A program made the position numbers and the translations under genes. A stretch of DNA of 18,666 bases from assembly GCA_016932895.1 (NCBI GenBank), contig JAFGCA010000795.1, positions 1-18,666 on the forward strand, written 5' to 3'. This DNA is from Sedimentisphaerales bacterium. Lineage in GTDB: Bacteria; Planctomycetota; Phycisphaerae; Sedimentisphaerales; SG8-4. Of the stretch, positions 8,233 through 17,120 are shown piece after piece. The notes under the pieces are model-generated. The model did no database searches. It worked only from the letters and a program-made list of their open reading frames with translations, and was not told the DNA's origin. The first letter of the stretch is position 1, and the number at the start of each line of letters is the position of its first letter.

Positions 8233-8368
8233 CTCTCCCCGACGGCAGATACGGGAGTCAACGCTTGACACTTGACAGCCCGGGGTAGCCGCAAGGGGCA
8301 ATGACGGCGGTGCGTGCTTTTGTCGGCGGTCGGCTTCGTGCTGGCGAGGCTTTGCGGACCGCGGGGAA

Positions 8369-8659
8369 TCAGAGGTCTTGGTGGTCTTGGGTGTGGATGC
8401 GGACGTTTTTTCGGTAGGCCTGGGGCTCGTCGGAGGTCATGCGGTCGAGGCGTTGCTGGGTCCAGAAGATTTTGACGGCGGTGAGGCCGCAGCCGATGCC
8501 GGCGAGGAAGAACACCCCGGCGGCCAAATACGCGAAGAATTCGGGCAAGGCGGCAATGAGCACCGCGAAGCCGATCAGCAGCAAGCCCACGATCATAATG
8601 CTCGCGGCGACCGTCCGCGAGGCCTGCGAAAGCGCGTTGGAGTAGAAGCGAAACGGCAT
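8369..8659 (-). CDS. small two-TM membrane protein
   Basis: A 96-residue protein not recognised as a named family. It has a short polar start, two hydrophobic helices (about residues 18-38 and 42-64, separated by a short ALPEFF turn) and a charged cytoplasmic-like tail (TQQRLDRMTSDEPQAY). A GAGG ribosome site lies about 9 nt before the ATG at 8659. It begins only 28 nt after the groEL terminator, on the same strand. It may be expressed by read-through or from a promoter not seen here. The well-formed helices and ribosome site argue for a real gene. Confidence 0.7.
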   Translation of the reverse strand: MPFRFYSNALSQASRTVAASIMIVGLLLIGFAVLIAALPEFFAYLAAGVFFLAGIGCGLTAVKIFWTQQRLDRMTSDEPQAYRKNVRIHTQDHQDL

Positions 8660-8686
8660 CTCAGAAACCTCTCACAGGACCGCCGA

Positions 8687-8719
8687 TGAAAAAGAAGCGG
8701 GTCCCCTCAGGGACCCGCT
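8687..8719 (-). terminator. intrinsic terminator after groEL
   Basis: On the minus strand a perfect 10-bp stem, AGCGGGTCCC pairing with GGGACCCGCT (8696-8705 and 8710-8719) around a 4-nt loop, is followed by a T-rich run TTCTTTTT. It starts 13 nt beyond the groEL stop codon. This is a textbook Rho-independent terminator. Confidence 0.92.
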
Positions 8720-8732
8720 CGGCGTTCGTCTT

Positions 8733-10713
<1,981 letters not shown>

Positions 10714-10808
10714 CTGTCCGTGCTCCTTTCAAAACATGATAGAGGTTTGATATTCCTTCGTTATCGACGTCTGCACCGTCTCCGGGACGCCGCTTTGTAT
10801 CGACGCGG

Positions 10809-11222
10809 CTACGCCGCGAAGATGTTGCTGTTATACTTCTTGAGAAAGACCCGGTTGAGCAACTCGCGCAGGATTTCCATGTTCACCGGCTTGCCAACGA
10901 CGCCGAAGACGTCGAGCTGCAACGCTTTGCCCAGCACATCCTGATCGGCGTTTCGGGTCAGCAGGATGCACGGGACCAGCGGATAGTCCATGCGGATGAT
11001 CTTGACGGTGGCCAGGCCGCTGGGGCGTTGGGCGTCCATATCGACGATTGTGGCATGAATACGTCGCCGGCCGATGATGTGGACAAACTCATCGGCGTCC
11101 TGAGCCACCATGAGGTTCACGCCGCGCGGCTGAAAGAGATTGCGCACCGCCTGCGGCCAAGCCCAGTCCGCCGCACTGGCCAATACGTTCACTTCATCGA
11201 GTTGTGACCATTGAGCAACCAT
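10809..11222 (-). CDS. stand-alone receiver-domain protein with degenerate acidic pocket
   Basis: A 137-residue protein made of one response-regulator receiver domain with no output domain. Seen: a likely phospho-acceptor D61 in ATIVDMDAQRPSGL, the switch threonine T89 in CILLTRNAD and the conserved lysine K111 in GVVGKPVN, followed by the last helix (MEILRELLNRVFLKKY). The first strand reads VNVLASAADW where active receivers carry two or three acidic residues (as in VVDDD); only D19 remains. Mg-dependent phosphorylation may therefore be altered or absent. The start at 11222 has no strong ribosome site. It lies 95 nt upstream of groES on the same strand and could be co-transcribed. No histidine kinase adjoins it. 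Confidence 0.8.
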   Translation of the reverse strand: MVAQWSQLDEVNVLASAADWAWPQAVRNLFQPRGVNLMVAQDADEFVHIIGRRRIHATIVDMDAQRPSGLATVKIIRMDYPLVPCILLTRNADQDVLGKALQLDVFGVVGKPVNMEILRELLNRVFLKKYNSNIFAA

Positions 11223-11547
11223 ACGTTTTCCGTCGCCGTACTAAGGTGCAAATATTGTGCCAGAAGCCGAAGACAGGCGATGAAGAAACGCAAGTCGTTT
11301 TACAAAAAAGCTTTACGCACAGGCCCGCACCGCCGGCGGACTCTGGCAAAATTGCAGGCTGCCACCGTCGCTCTGCCACCCTGGCAGCCGGGACCGCCGG
11401 CTGGCGGTGTGTGTGAAGACATCCTGGCGATCCCAGATTGCGGCCTGTGGCAACGTCAAGCGCCATCGGCGAAGGCCTACGAAGGACAACATCCCGGTTC
11501 CGCAGAGCTTTCACACACACGGCGGCGGGCCCGGCGGCCTCTTGCGG
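11223..11547. other. divergent intergenic region between the receiver gene and the prenyltransferase
   Basis: About 325 bp without a supported gene. A plus-strand open frame runs through it and on into the prenyltransferase in a different frame, but its translation is Arg/Pro-rich and unrecognised. The sequence from 11379 to 11413 can form a hairpin (AGCCGG with CCGGCT) with no U-run. No convincing promoter was seen for the receiver gene on the minus strand. Confidence 0.5.
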
Positions 11548-11575
11548 TTGACAGTCGGCCTGCAAACGCTAAAAT
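11548..11575 (+). promoter_or_regulatory. sigma70-type promoter for the prenyltransferase
   Basis: A perfect -35 box TTGACA (11548-11553) and the -10 box TAAAAT (11570-11575) are separated by 16 bp. Initiation near 11582 would give a leader of about 23 nt carrying the AGGAG ribosome site of the gene at 11605. The orientation and short leader fit well. Confidence 0.72.
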
Positions 11576-11604
11576 CCCCTCTGTCAAAGCTTTAGGAGCA
11601 TTGG

Positions 11605-12546
11605 ATGCCTATGAAAACCGCTTCGTTGCCAACTGGATTGGGTGTGATTCTGCTGGCGTCGCGGCCTCAGTATCTGGGGGCCAGCGCCGCGCCGGTGCTG
11701 GTGGGCTCGGCGCTGGGGTACGCCGTGGCCGGCACGTTCGATGCGGCCCTGTTCACGCTGGCCCTGCTGGCGATCATGGCCCTGCACGGCGGCGCCAACA
11801 TCATCAACGACTACTTCGACCACCTCTCCCGCAACGACTGGCTCAACGAGAACCCGACCCCGTTCTCCGGGGGCCGGCGCTTCATCCAGGACGGCATCCT
11901 CTCGCCCAAAGCCACTCTGCTGGCGGGTCTGGGGTATCTGGCCGTCGGATGCGGGATCGGCCTGCTTATCGTTTTCCTGACGCGCAGCCCGGTGATCCTG
12001 GGCATCGGCCTGATCGGTGTGCTGGGTGCCTTCTTCTACACCGCCCGGCCCGTGCAGTATGGCTATCGCGGCGTCGGCGAGATCGCCATCGGTCTGCTCT
12101 TCGGCGTGCTGCCGGTCTACGGCTCCTACTACCTCCAGGCCCAATCGCTTGATGCGCTGCCGTTGCTGCCGGCCCTGATCGTCGCGGTCCTGATCTTCCT
12201 GGTGATCCTCATCAACGAGGTCCCGGACCTGCCGGCCGATCGCGCGGTCAACAAGCGCACGTTCGTCGTCTCCTTCGGCGTGCCCGCCTGCGTGTGGATC
12301 TATCGCGCGACCCTGATTGCGACTTACGTTATGGCCGGGGCGATGCTGCTGCACCAAGCCACGTTCTTCGGCGGCCTCTTCTATATCCTGACCCTGCCGC
12401 TGGCGGTTCTGGCCCTGCGCGCCGCCAACGCCGCCGACGTCATCCGGCCCGGCCAGTACCGCGCCAACCAGATCACCATCGCCCTGCACAACATCGGCGC
12501 CCTAACCCTCGCCGCCGGCCTGCTCACCCCCGGCCTGCTCCACTAA
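11605..12546 (+). CDS. UbiA-family prenyltransferase, MenA-like
   Basis: A 313-residue integral membrane enzyme that transfers a polyprenyl chain to an aromatic acceptor. Seen: about eight or nine hydrophobic helices and the first Asp-rich motif NIINDYFDHLSRND (residues 65-78). The second motif, NEVPDLPADRAVNKRT (204-219), matches the NxxxDxxxD-x3-KRT form typical of 1,4-dihydroxy-2-naphthoate prenyltransferases. Both diphosphate-binding motifs are intact. MenA in menaquinone synthesis is the most likely role, but no other men genes are in the window, and UbiA paralogues with other acceptors cannot be excluded. AGGAG lies 6 nt before the ATG, and the promoter at 11548-11575 drives it. The dxr-fed isoprenoid pathway would supply its prenyl donor. 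Confidence 0.88.
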   Translation: MPMKTASLPTGLGVILLASRPQYLGASAAPVLVGSALGYAVAGTFDAALFTLALLAIMALHGGANIINDYFDHLSRNDWLNENPTPFSGGRRFIQDGILSPKATLLAGLGYLAVGCGIGLLIVFLTRSPVILGIGLIGVLGAFFYTARPVQYGYRGVGEIAIGLLFGVLPVYGSYYLQAQSLDALPLLPALIVAVLIFLVILINEVPDLPADRAVNKRTFVVSFGVPACVWIYRATLIATYVMAGAMLLHQATFFGGLFYILTLPLAVLALRAANAADVIRPGQYRANQITIALHNIGALTLAAGLLTPGLLH

Positions 12547-12611
12547 CGCTCCTTCCGCCAGCGGCTGTTGCATTCGGACGGGTGCGCGCGTTATCATGGG
12601 GCAGATTATGT

Positions 12612-12638
12612 TGCTCGATGCTCTGTGAGAATCGAGCA
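12612..12638. repeat. 8-bp inverted repeat downstream of the prenyltransferase
   Basis: TGCTCGAT (12612-12619) and ATCGAGCA (12631-12638) form a perfect 8-bp stem around an 11-nt loop. It lies between the prenyltransferase stop and the lipoprotein start. There is no T-run on the plus strand, so it is not a typical intrinsic terminator. It could be an operator for the lipoprotein gene or a weak transcript-end structure. Confidence 0.4.
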
Positions 12639-12714
12639 TGGGGCAGGCGAAGAAGCGGTTGTAAGGCTTCGGTCCTGGTCCCGGCCGGACTCTTTGAGTT
12701 GAAGGGAGACAGAC

Positions 12715-13371
12715 ATGACGATCACAAGGCGGGTACTGAGACTGGAACTGGCGGCGGCTCTCGTTCTGATCGCCACTTCCTGCGTTCCGGAATTCAAGAA
12801 TCCGCTGCCCCCTCCTGCGGACGGTAAGGCGGACGAGACTATCCTCGGCGTCTGGGAAACGCCCCCTGGCGAAGGAAACGACCGGCAACAAATATCGATC
12901 TTCGCGAACAAATCCGGCGGCCTTGACGTCATCTGCATCGCCGACATTGACTCGGACGAGGGCCTCAGCGTCTCTGTCTTCCGAGGGCACACCACCCGCA
13001 TCGGAGAGGACAAGTTTCTCTCTCTGACGCCCCGAAAGCCTGAGAAGCGAGAGCCGCTGGACGACCCGGAAAAGCGAACGTTTCTCATCGCCCCCTACGA
13101 AACGTCGGCCGAAAGCCTGGTGGTCAAAGTGTTCTCGCTTTCTACTTTCCGACACATGATAGAGCAAGGCGAACTCGACGGCGAAATCCGCGACAGGACA
13201 CACCTCGACAGCGTCATCGTCACGGCCTCCTCCGAGGAACTGGCCGCTGCCATCGCCCGAAAGGGCGCCGCCGCCCTCATCGACGAAGACAGTGTCCTGA
13301 AGTACCGAAAGCTGCATCAACCCGACCGCCGGAAGAACGCCACAGAGCAACGCGCCAAACAACGCCGCTAA
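12715..13371 (+). CDS. orphan lipoprotein
   Basis: A 218-residue protein that I do not recognise by family. It begins with a basic N-terminus, a hydrophobic core (LELAAALVLIA) and a lipobox IATSC with the lipidated cysteine at residue 23, which predicts a membrane-tethered lipoprotein. A Pro-rich linker leads to a section starting ILGVWETPPGE, which resembles the opening strand of small lipocalin-like or barrel domains. A helix (SSEELAAAIARKGAAALI) follows, and the C-terminal tail is strongly basic (about the last 20 residues). A strong AAGGGAG lies about 7 nt before the ATG. It appears to be a single-gene unit between the prenyltransferase and gene debris. The function is unknown. Confidence 0.8.
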   Translation: MTITRRVLRLELAAALVLIATSCVPEFKNPLPPPADGKADETILGVWETPPGEGNDRQQISIFANKSGGLDVICIADIDSDEGLSVSVFRGHTTRIGEDKFLSLTPRKPEKREPLDDPEKRTFLIAPYETSAESLVVKVFSLSTFRHMIEQGELDGEIRDRTHLDSVIVTASSEELAAAIARKGAAALIDEDSVLKYRKLHQPDRRKNATEQRAKQRR

Positions 13372-13556
13372 CGACGAGCCAGTTTGGTGGGATGGGCGGA
13401 TTCTGTCCATGCTTATTCTTTCGTGGCAAATCCGTCACATGCAAGAACCGAATGGAACGGCCCGCCATGGGTAGAGTGGATGAAACCGGTGGCCCTCCCT
13501 CTGGACGCTCACTCATTACCCATGCAAATTCTCCCCGGGTTCACACACACACCTGA

Positions 13557-14068
13557 ATACAGAAGCCCAAAACCCGGTCCCTTCTCCTGGAATTGGCCCA
13601 GAAGCGCGCCGAACGCGCTGTGGCCTTGAAGAAACATCGTAAGGCCATGAGTGATAATGTTGTGGCAGACATGCAGGTCTACCAGGCGCAGGCCGATTCG
13701 GTTCAAGAAGAAATGGACAGGTTCCAGTGGCTAAAGAGCCAGGCGCGAATTGTCCCGTCAATCGATGGCGAGGTCCTTTCTCAAGATCCCGTCGCCATCG
13801 CCGATGCGTTCGTGCCGCGAGGCCAAATGCTGTTCGTGGTGGGCTCAACTCAGCAATTATGTGCCAGGGCGGTTATCTCCCAGGACGATGTTGTCGAGTT
13901 CAAAATGGCCCTTGACCTGGCGAAAGCCGGGCCGGGAGAATTGAGAGGCGAACTGATCCTGAAAGGACATCCCAACAAACAGGTGTCCGTACTATTCGAG
14001 AGTCTCGACTTATCGGCGGTTGCGTCAGGCAAGCTTGTGGCAGTTCCTCCCGGAGTGGCGCCGGGCAT
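13557..14068 (+). pseudogene. 5'-truncated HlyD-type periplasmic adaptor remnant
   Basis: The open frame starts after a stop at 13554-13556 with no ATG or ribosome site; the nearest start-like codon is a TTG at 13593. The translation reads as the second half of an HlyD/membrane-fusion-type protein. An Ala/Lys/Glu-rich coiled coil (ELAQKRAERAVALKKHRK) comes first, then the turn into a lipoyl-type half-motif (IVPSIDGEVLS). After it comes a beta-rich region with GQMLFVVGS, ARAVISQDDV, GELILKGHP and a final KLVAVPPGV. The N-terminal anchor and first lipoyl half are missing, and the frame runs out at 14108 after crossing into transposase-like sequence. Similar C-terminal adaptor parts occur in planctomycete M50 or efflux proteins. 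I read it as a remnant; expression of a short protein from the TTG cannot be fully excluded. Confidence 0.6.
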
Positions 14069-14143
14069 GCGGATAAGTACGGCCTGGAGGTGGTGGGCTA
14101 CCGTCTGATGACCAATCACGTGCATCTGGCGGCGATCCCGTCG
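14057..14143 (+). pseudogene. remnant of a RAYT (Y1, IS200-like) transposase
   Basis: In a frame one base back from the adaptor remnant, the DNA encodes HADKYGLEVVGYRLMTNHVH followed by LAAIPSPNG. This matches the core of REP-associated tyrosine transposases, in which the hydrophobic-x-H-x-hydrophobic motif (NHVHL) binds the metal of the Y1 active site. Nothing of the N-terminal part is visible, and homology stops after the NG; the frame ends at a stop at 14210. The catalytic tyrosine section is absent. The piece is far too short to be functional. Confidence 0.7.
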
Positions 14144-14267
14144 CCCAACGGCTCCAAGTCCTCTGGCGTCCAATGCCCCGTCGAAGTCCTCCACGCCGAG
14201 TCGTCGGGATAGCCCTTGCGGCCAACGCTCATTCACGATACCCTGCGAGTGACATAGCGAAGGATCA

Positions 14268-14314
14268 GTCTCCGGCGGCGACTTGCGCCGAAGGAAGAAC
14301 AGTGCACCGGAGAC
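14268..14314. repeat. nested inverted repeat near the transposase relic
   Basis: An outer perfect 8-bp stem, GTCTCCGG (14268-14275) with CCGGAGAC (14307-14314), encloses an adjacent inner 5-bp hairpin CGGCG-ACTTG-CGCCG (14276-14290) and an unpaired A/G-rich segment. It lies between the RAYT remnant and the polyferredoxin gene. It may be a degenerate REP-like end left by the transposase, or a leader structure for the downstream gene. Confidence 0.45.
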
Positions 14315-14366
14315 CCCGGGCACCTTTGATTTGCCCACGACGGCAAGAGGCGGGGAAGAGCGCTGT

Positions 14367-15773
14367 ATGAATCTGCTGAGAAACAGATGTATCGGGTGGC
14401 TGTTGAAGGCCGGGTGGTTTCCCGCCGCGGCCCAATTTCTACTGCTGGCCGTCTTCATCCTGCTGATCCTCGGCGGTCTGGGAGTGACGACCGCCGACCC
14501 CGACCTCACCCAGTATCTGCGCGATACCAACCTGGCGAACTTGATCGTCTGGTCGTACTGGTGGCCCGTCATCATCATCGCCGCGGTTCTGTTCGGTCGC
14601 TTGTGGTGTGCCGTCTGTCCCATGGAGTTCATTACGTACTGGGCGGGAAGAACAGGGCTCGGATGGCGAGTCCCCGGCATCCTCAAGAGTGGTTGGGTCG
14701 TTACCGTTTTTTACACGCTCGTTTGGATCGTGGGGATACAGACTCTGGCGATAAATCGCATTCCTCGTCAGATGTCACTCTATATGCTCCTGTTGATCCT
14801 GCTGGCGATCGACGTCTCCTTGATTTTTGAAAGGCGCGCGTTCTGCAGCTATGTGTGTCCGGTGGGACACTTGCTGGGCCTGTATGCCCTCATGTCACCG
14901 TTTGAGTGGCGCGCGGAGGACGGTTCCGTCTGCCGAAGCTGTCGAACCAAGGATTGTGTGACGAAGAAGAATCAGTATCGTCTGGCCGGGCGTTCCTGCA
15001 CGAGCGGTCTTTACCCGGCCTCGATCACCGACAATCGCGACTGCCTGTTATGCACGCAATGTTTGAAGGCATGCCCGCAGGAGAACCTTCGCTTTAGCGC
15101 CCGGCGGCCTTTGGCCGATTTGGTGGCCGGCGTCGATCTGCGGGCGGCGCAGGCCGGATTCATCCTGGTGCTCAGCGGCTTTGTCGTCTATGAAATCCTC
15201 TCCGAGTGGCCGGTTTCCTATGAAATGATGATGTGGGGGCCCGAGCGTCTCTCACAGGCCCTGGGAACGACAGGGACAATGGGCCATTTGGTCTCGTCAA
15301 CGTCGCTGTTCGTCGTGGTGCCTGCCCTGGCGCTGCTGATGGTGACGACTCTGGCGCGATTGGCCTGCGGGCGGGAGCGAGTGTCTTTCGGGGAGACCGC
15401 CAAGATGTTTACGCTGCTCTTGTTGCCCACGATTGCAGGCGCCCATATCCTCAAGTCCATACTGAGGATGTCCTCACGTATTCCCTACTGGCCCGGTGTC
15501 CTGGCGGATCCCAAGGGAATCGAGACCGCCCAGGGAATGGTCGCCGGGACGCTGGTGCTGAACACATCTGCGACGGACGCACTTGATCCGGCCGTCAGTT
15601 TTATAGCGATTGCCTTGCTGCTGGTGTCGCTGGCGGCGACCGTACTGGTTTTCCGGCGGACGGTGCTCGGGCGAAAACTCAGTCCCGGCGTCCAGGTGGT
15701 GCTGTATCTGAGCACGATGTCCTATTGGAGTATTTTCGCTGTGACGGTCCTGTGCTGGAGATTTTTCCCGTAA
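14367..15773 (+). CDS. membrane polyferredoxin, NapH/NosR-like 4Fe-4S protein
   Basis: A 468-residue integral membrane electron-transfer protein. Seen: an N-terminal helix (about 20-40), then two CxxxCP/CxxCP loop motifs typical of the NapH/NosR/CcoG membrane ferredoxins: WCAVCP (C81, C84) and FCSYVCP (C160, C164). A cysteine-rich soluble stretch follows with CRSCRTKDC (189-197), C211 and a classical 4Fe-4S motif CLLCTQCLKACP (226-237). The C-terminal half has about five more helices. The frame is open 28 codons further upstream to a TTG, but the ATG at 14367 has GGGGAAG at suitable spacing and starts the hydrophobic protein. No oxidoreductase partner lies nearby, so the electron donor and acceptor are unknown. 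The family is clear; the specific role is not. Confidence 0.88.
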   Translation: MNLLRNRCIGWLLKAGWFPAAAQFLLLAVFILLILGGLGVTTADPDLTQYLRDTNLANLIVWSYWWPVIIIAAVLFGRLWCAVCPMEFITYWAGRTGLGWRVPGILKSGWVVTVFYTLVWIVGIQTLAINRIPRQMSLYMLLLILLAIDVSLIFERRAFCSYVCPVGHLLGLYALMSPFEWRAEDGSVCRSCRTKDCVTKKNQYRLAGRSCTSGLYPASITDNRDCLLCTQCLKACPQENLRFSARRPLADLVAGVDLRAAQAGFILVLSGFVVYEILSEWPVSYEMMMWGPERLSQALGTTGTMGHLVSSTSLFVVVPALALLMVTTLARLACGRERVSFGETAKMFTLLLLPTIAGAHILKSILRMSSRIPYWPGVLADPKGIETAQGMVAGTLVLNTSATDALDPAVSFIAIALLLVSLAATVLVFRRTVLGRKLSPGVQVVLYLSTMSYWSIFAVTVLCWRFFP

Positions 15774-15881
15774 TTTTGGTGCGGCCAAGGCGCGTTTTCT
15801 GTACAATAATAGCGCTCGTGATCGCAACGATAGATTAGGATTTGTCTGGACAACATAGAAATCTCCTTGGGGTAGATGGAC

Positions 15882-16121
15882 ATGCCAGCCAAAGCGAAGA
15901 TAGTCACCGTTGGTGTTCTCATCCTGCTTGGGGCCGCGTTGTTCTATTACTGTGCGGTTCTCTACCCCACAGAGAGTGCGGCTCAGGCGGAGGCTGCTTC
16001 ACCGGCCGTTGTCGCCGCGGAATCAGAACCGCCTGAGCAGACCCCTTCTGCCGCTTCCTCTTCCTCTGCGGCACCCTCCTCCTCCAAAAGCAGGCCACGC
16101 CCCAAAGCCGCTGCCACGTGA
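15882..16121 (+). CDS. small single-TM protein with Ala/Ser/Pro-rich tail
   Basis: A predicted protein of 79 residues (81 if the ATG at 15876 is used). One hydrophobic helix (VTVGVLILLGAALFYYCAVLY) is followed by a low-complexity tail rich in Ala, Ser, Pro and Glu that ends in a basic RPRPKAAAT. A GGGG site lies 3 nt before the first ATG and 9 nt before the second, which favours the second. It lies about 110 nt downstream of the polyferredoxin on the same strand and could share its transcript. The tail has the look of a flexible periplasmic or cytoplasmic extension. No family was recognised, and low-complexity translation lowers the confidence. Confidence 0.5.
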   Translation: MPAKAKIVTVGVLILLGAALFYYCAVLYPTESAAQAEAASPAVVAAESEPPEQTPSAASSSSAAPSSSKSRPRPKAAAT

Positions 16122-16134
16122 TAAGCTGAAAGCA

Positions 16135-16153
16135 GACCATGGTGGCCATGGTC
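16135..16153. repeat. short hairpin after the small membrane protein
   Basis: GACCATGG and CCATGGTC form a perfect 8-bp stem with a 3-nt loop, 13 nt after the stop codon at 16119-16121. No T-run follows, so it is at best an incomplete terminator for the polyferredoxin unit. Confidence 0.4.
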
Positions 16154-16219
16154 GCGTCGAATCCGCAAACCCAGAGGTCAGAGGCGCATTAATACGCCGC
16201 ATGGTGACCTAGGGTCTCA

Positions 16220-16415
16220 AAAGGGGTCATGCCGCTATTCTTCGCATGTCCCTTTCTTCTGTTCGATCTTATGTGAGAACACAATTCAATATGGCTAATA
16301 ATCGACTCCGCTGAAAAACCCCTTGTGACATCCACTGGCGCTATCAAAAACGAGGGTGTTTTGGCGATTTGGATGGGTTTACCAGCAGAATCAATAATCA
16401 CGGCATGACCCCTTT
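16220..16415. mobile_element. 196-bp MITE-like element with 15-bp perfect terminal inverted repeats
   Basis: AAAGGGGTCATGCCG at 16220-16234 is repeated exactly in inverted orientation at 16401-16415. The left end also folds on itself: AAAGGGGTCATGC (16220-16232) can pair with GCATGTCCCTTT (16244-16255), with a small bulge, which is the imperfect-palindrome shape of REP sequences. The interior is AT-richer than the surroundings. It carries only a spurious minus-strand frame of 70 codons with no known domain. No clear target-site duplication was seen. The size, ends and lack of a gene fit a non-autonomous element moved by a Y1/RAYT-type transposase; that link is inference. Confidence 0.6.
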
Positions 16416-16450
16416 AGCCCTTTGTCCGGTCTGTAGCCTATTGCCGTTCG

Positions 16451-16870
16451 TCAGCTATCGCCAAGCGGCTCGCGCTTGATGTCGTTCACGAAGACCTCGC
16501 CGTCGCTGGTTATGCGAACGCGGTCGCCTTTCTCGAACCCGGAGAACTGTAGCTCATTAACCGTGAGCCGGCGCCCCACGACACTACACGTAATCTGGCG
16601 ACCTTGAAAGCTGATCTCGTCGAAGCCCTTCGAGAAACTTCCCTTGCCTTGCGGCCATACGTACGTCACGTCATGGAATTCATGCGCGACCATGTAATCC
16701 TCTTCGCTGCTGAAGGAGCGGTCGAACAAACTGGAGCGGAGAACCCAACGCTTCGACGTGCGATACGTACCGTCTTCCTGCCTTACACTGGTCCGGACAC
16801 GCACGCACCCGGCCACCAGCAAACTGAACATTAGAAGTGCCGCGATCATCGGTTGTTTCTTGTCCATCAT
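16451..16870 (-). CDS. small orphan lipoprotein
   Basis: A predicted protein of 139 residues with a short basic start (MMDKKQP), a hydrophobic core (MIAALLMFSLLVAGC) and a lipobox LVAGC with the lipidated cysteine at residue 22. The mature part is about 118 residues, rich in beta-strand patterns and charged turns, and ends in DRVRITSDGEVFVNDIKREP. No family was recognised. AAGGAG (16875-16880) lies 4 nt before the first ATG and 7 nt before the adjacent second ATG (start 16867), so the second may be the true start. The upstream 130 bp are clearly AT-rich and probably hold its promoter, but I could not fix the boxes. Confidence 0.75.
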   Translation of the reverse strand: MMDKKQPMIAALLMFSLLVAGCVRVRTSVRQEDGTYRTSKRWVLRSSLFDRSFSSEEDYMVAHEFHDVTYVWPQGKGSFSKGFDEISFQGRQITCSVVGRRLTVNELQFSGFEKGDRVRITSDGEVFVNDIKREPLGDS

Positions 16871-17120
16871 GGGGCTCCTTCAATTAAATCTCTCAACTCA
16901 ATTATTCCAGCGAGATATCTTAGTCATGAGAATATTACCATCCTGTTACGATTCTGCGCGTTTTGTGTTACTTTTTCCGAAATTTCCAATGTGGGCTTCG
17001 GCCAAACAAAGCTCTTTGGGAGAAACGGGACGAGCTGCTTTGCCATAACGGCCTCGGGCCGGAAGGCAGGCGTCGAGCGCGGCGACCTGGCCGCGGGCGC
17101 AGGCCGGCCGGTTCCGGCGC
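16871..17120. other. intergenic region between the lipoprotein and the ilvH terminator
   Basis: The part next to the lipoprotein (16880-16990) is AT-rich, with several -10-like sequences on the minus strand (for example TAATAT and TAAGAT) but no -35 at a good distance. The part from about 17050 is GC-rich with no gene seen. Plus-strand open frames here have no recognisable content. Confidence 0.4.

Noticed and set aside
8232..8264. Imperfect hairpin after the orphan exported protein (GACTC...GGGAGTC)
   Set aside because: It has a bulge, a short stem and no U-run, so it cannot be supported as a terminator.
8272..8286. Tandem TTGACA-like boxes (TTGACACTTGACA) after the orphan exported protein
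   Set aside because: No -10 box at 16-18 bp on the plus strand, and the next gene downstream is on the other strand.
10714..10808. Expected CIRCE (HrcA) element upstream of groES
   Set aside because: The TTAGCACTC-N9-GAGTGCTAA inverted repeat is absent on both strands here; only a good ribosome site was found.
11211..12152. Open plus-strand frame of 313 codons
   Set aside because: It overlaps the well-supported prenyltransferase in another frame, its translation is Arg/Ala/Gly-rich, and it spans the prenyltransferase promoter.
13535..13577. 7-bp inverted repeat CCGGGTT/AACCCGG with a short CA-dinucleotide run between
   Set aside because: The stem is short, the loop is 29 nt and there is no T-run; it is within reach of chance in this base composition.
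16189..16401. Minus-strand frame of 70 codons
   Set aside because: It lies almost wholly inside the inverted-repeat element, starts in one terminal repeat and reads out through the other; no domain or ribosome site supports it.
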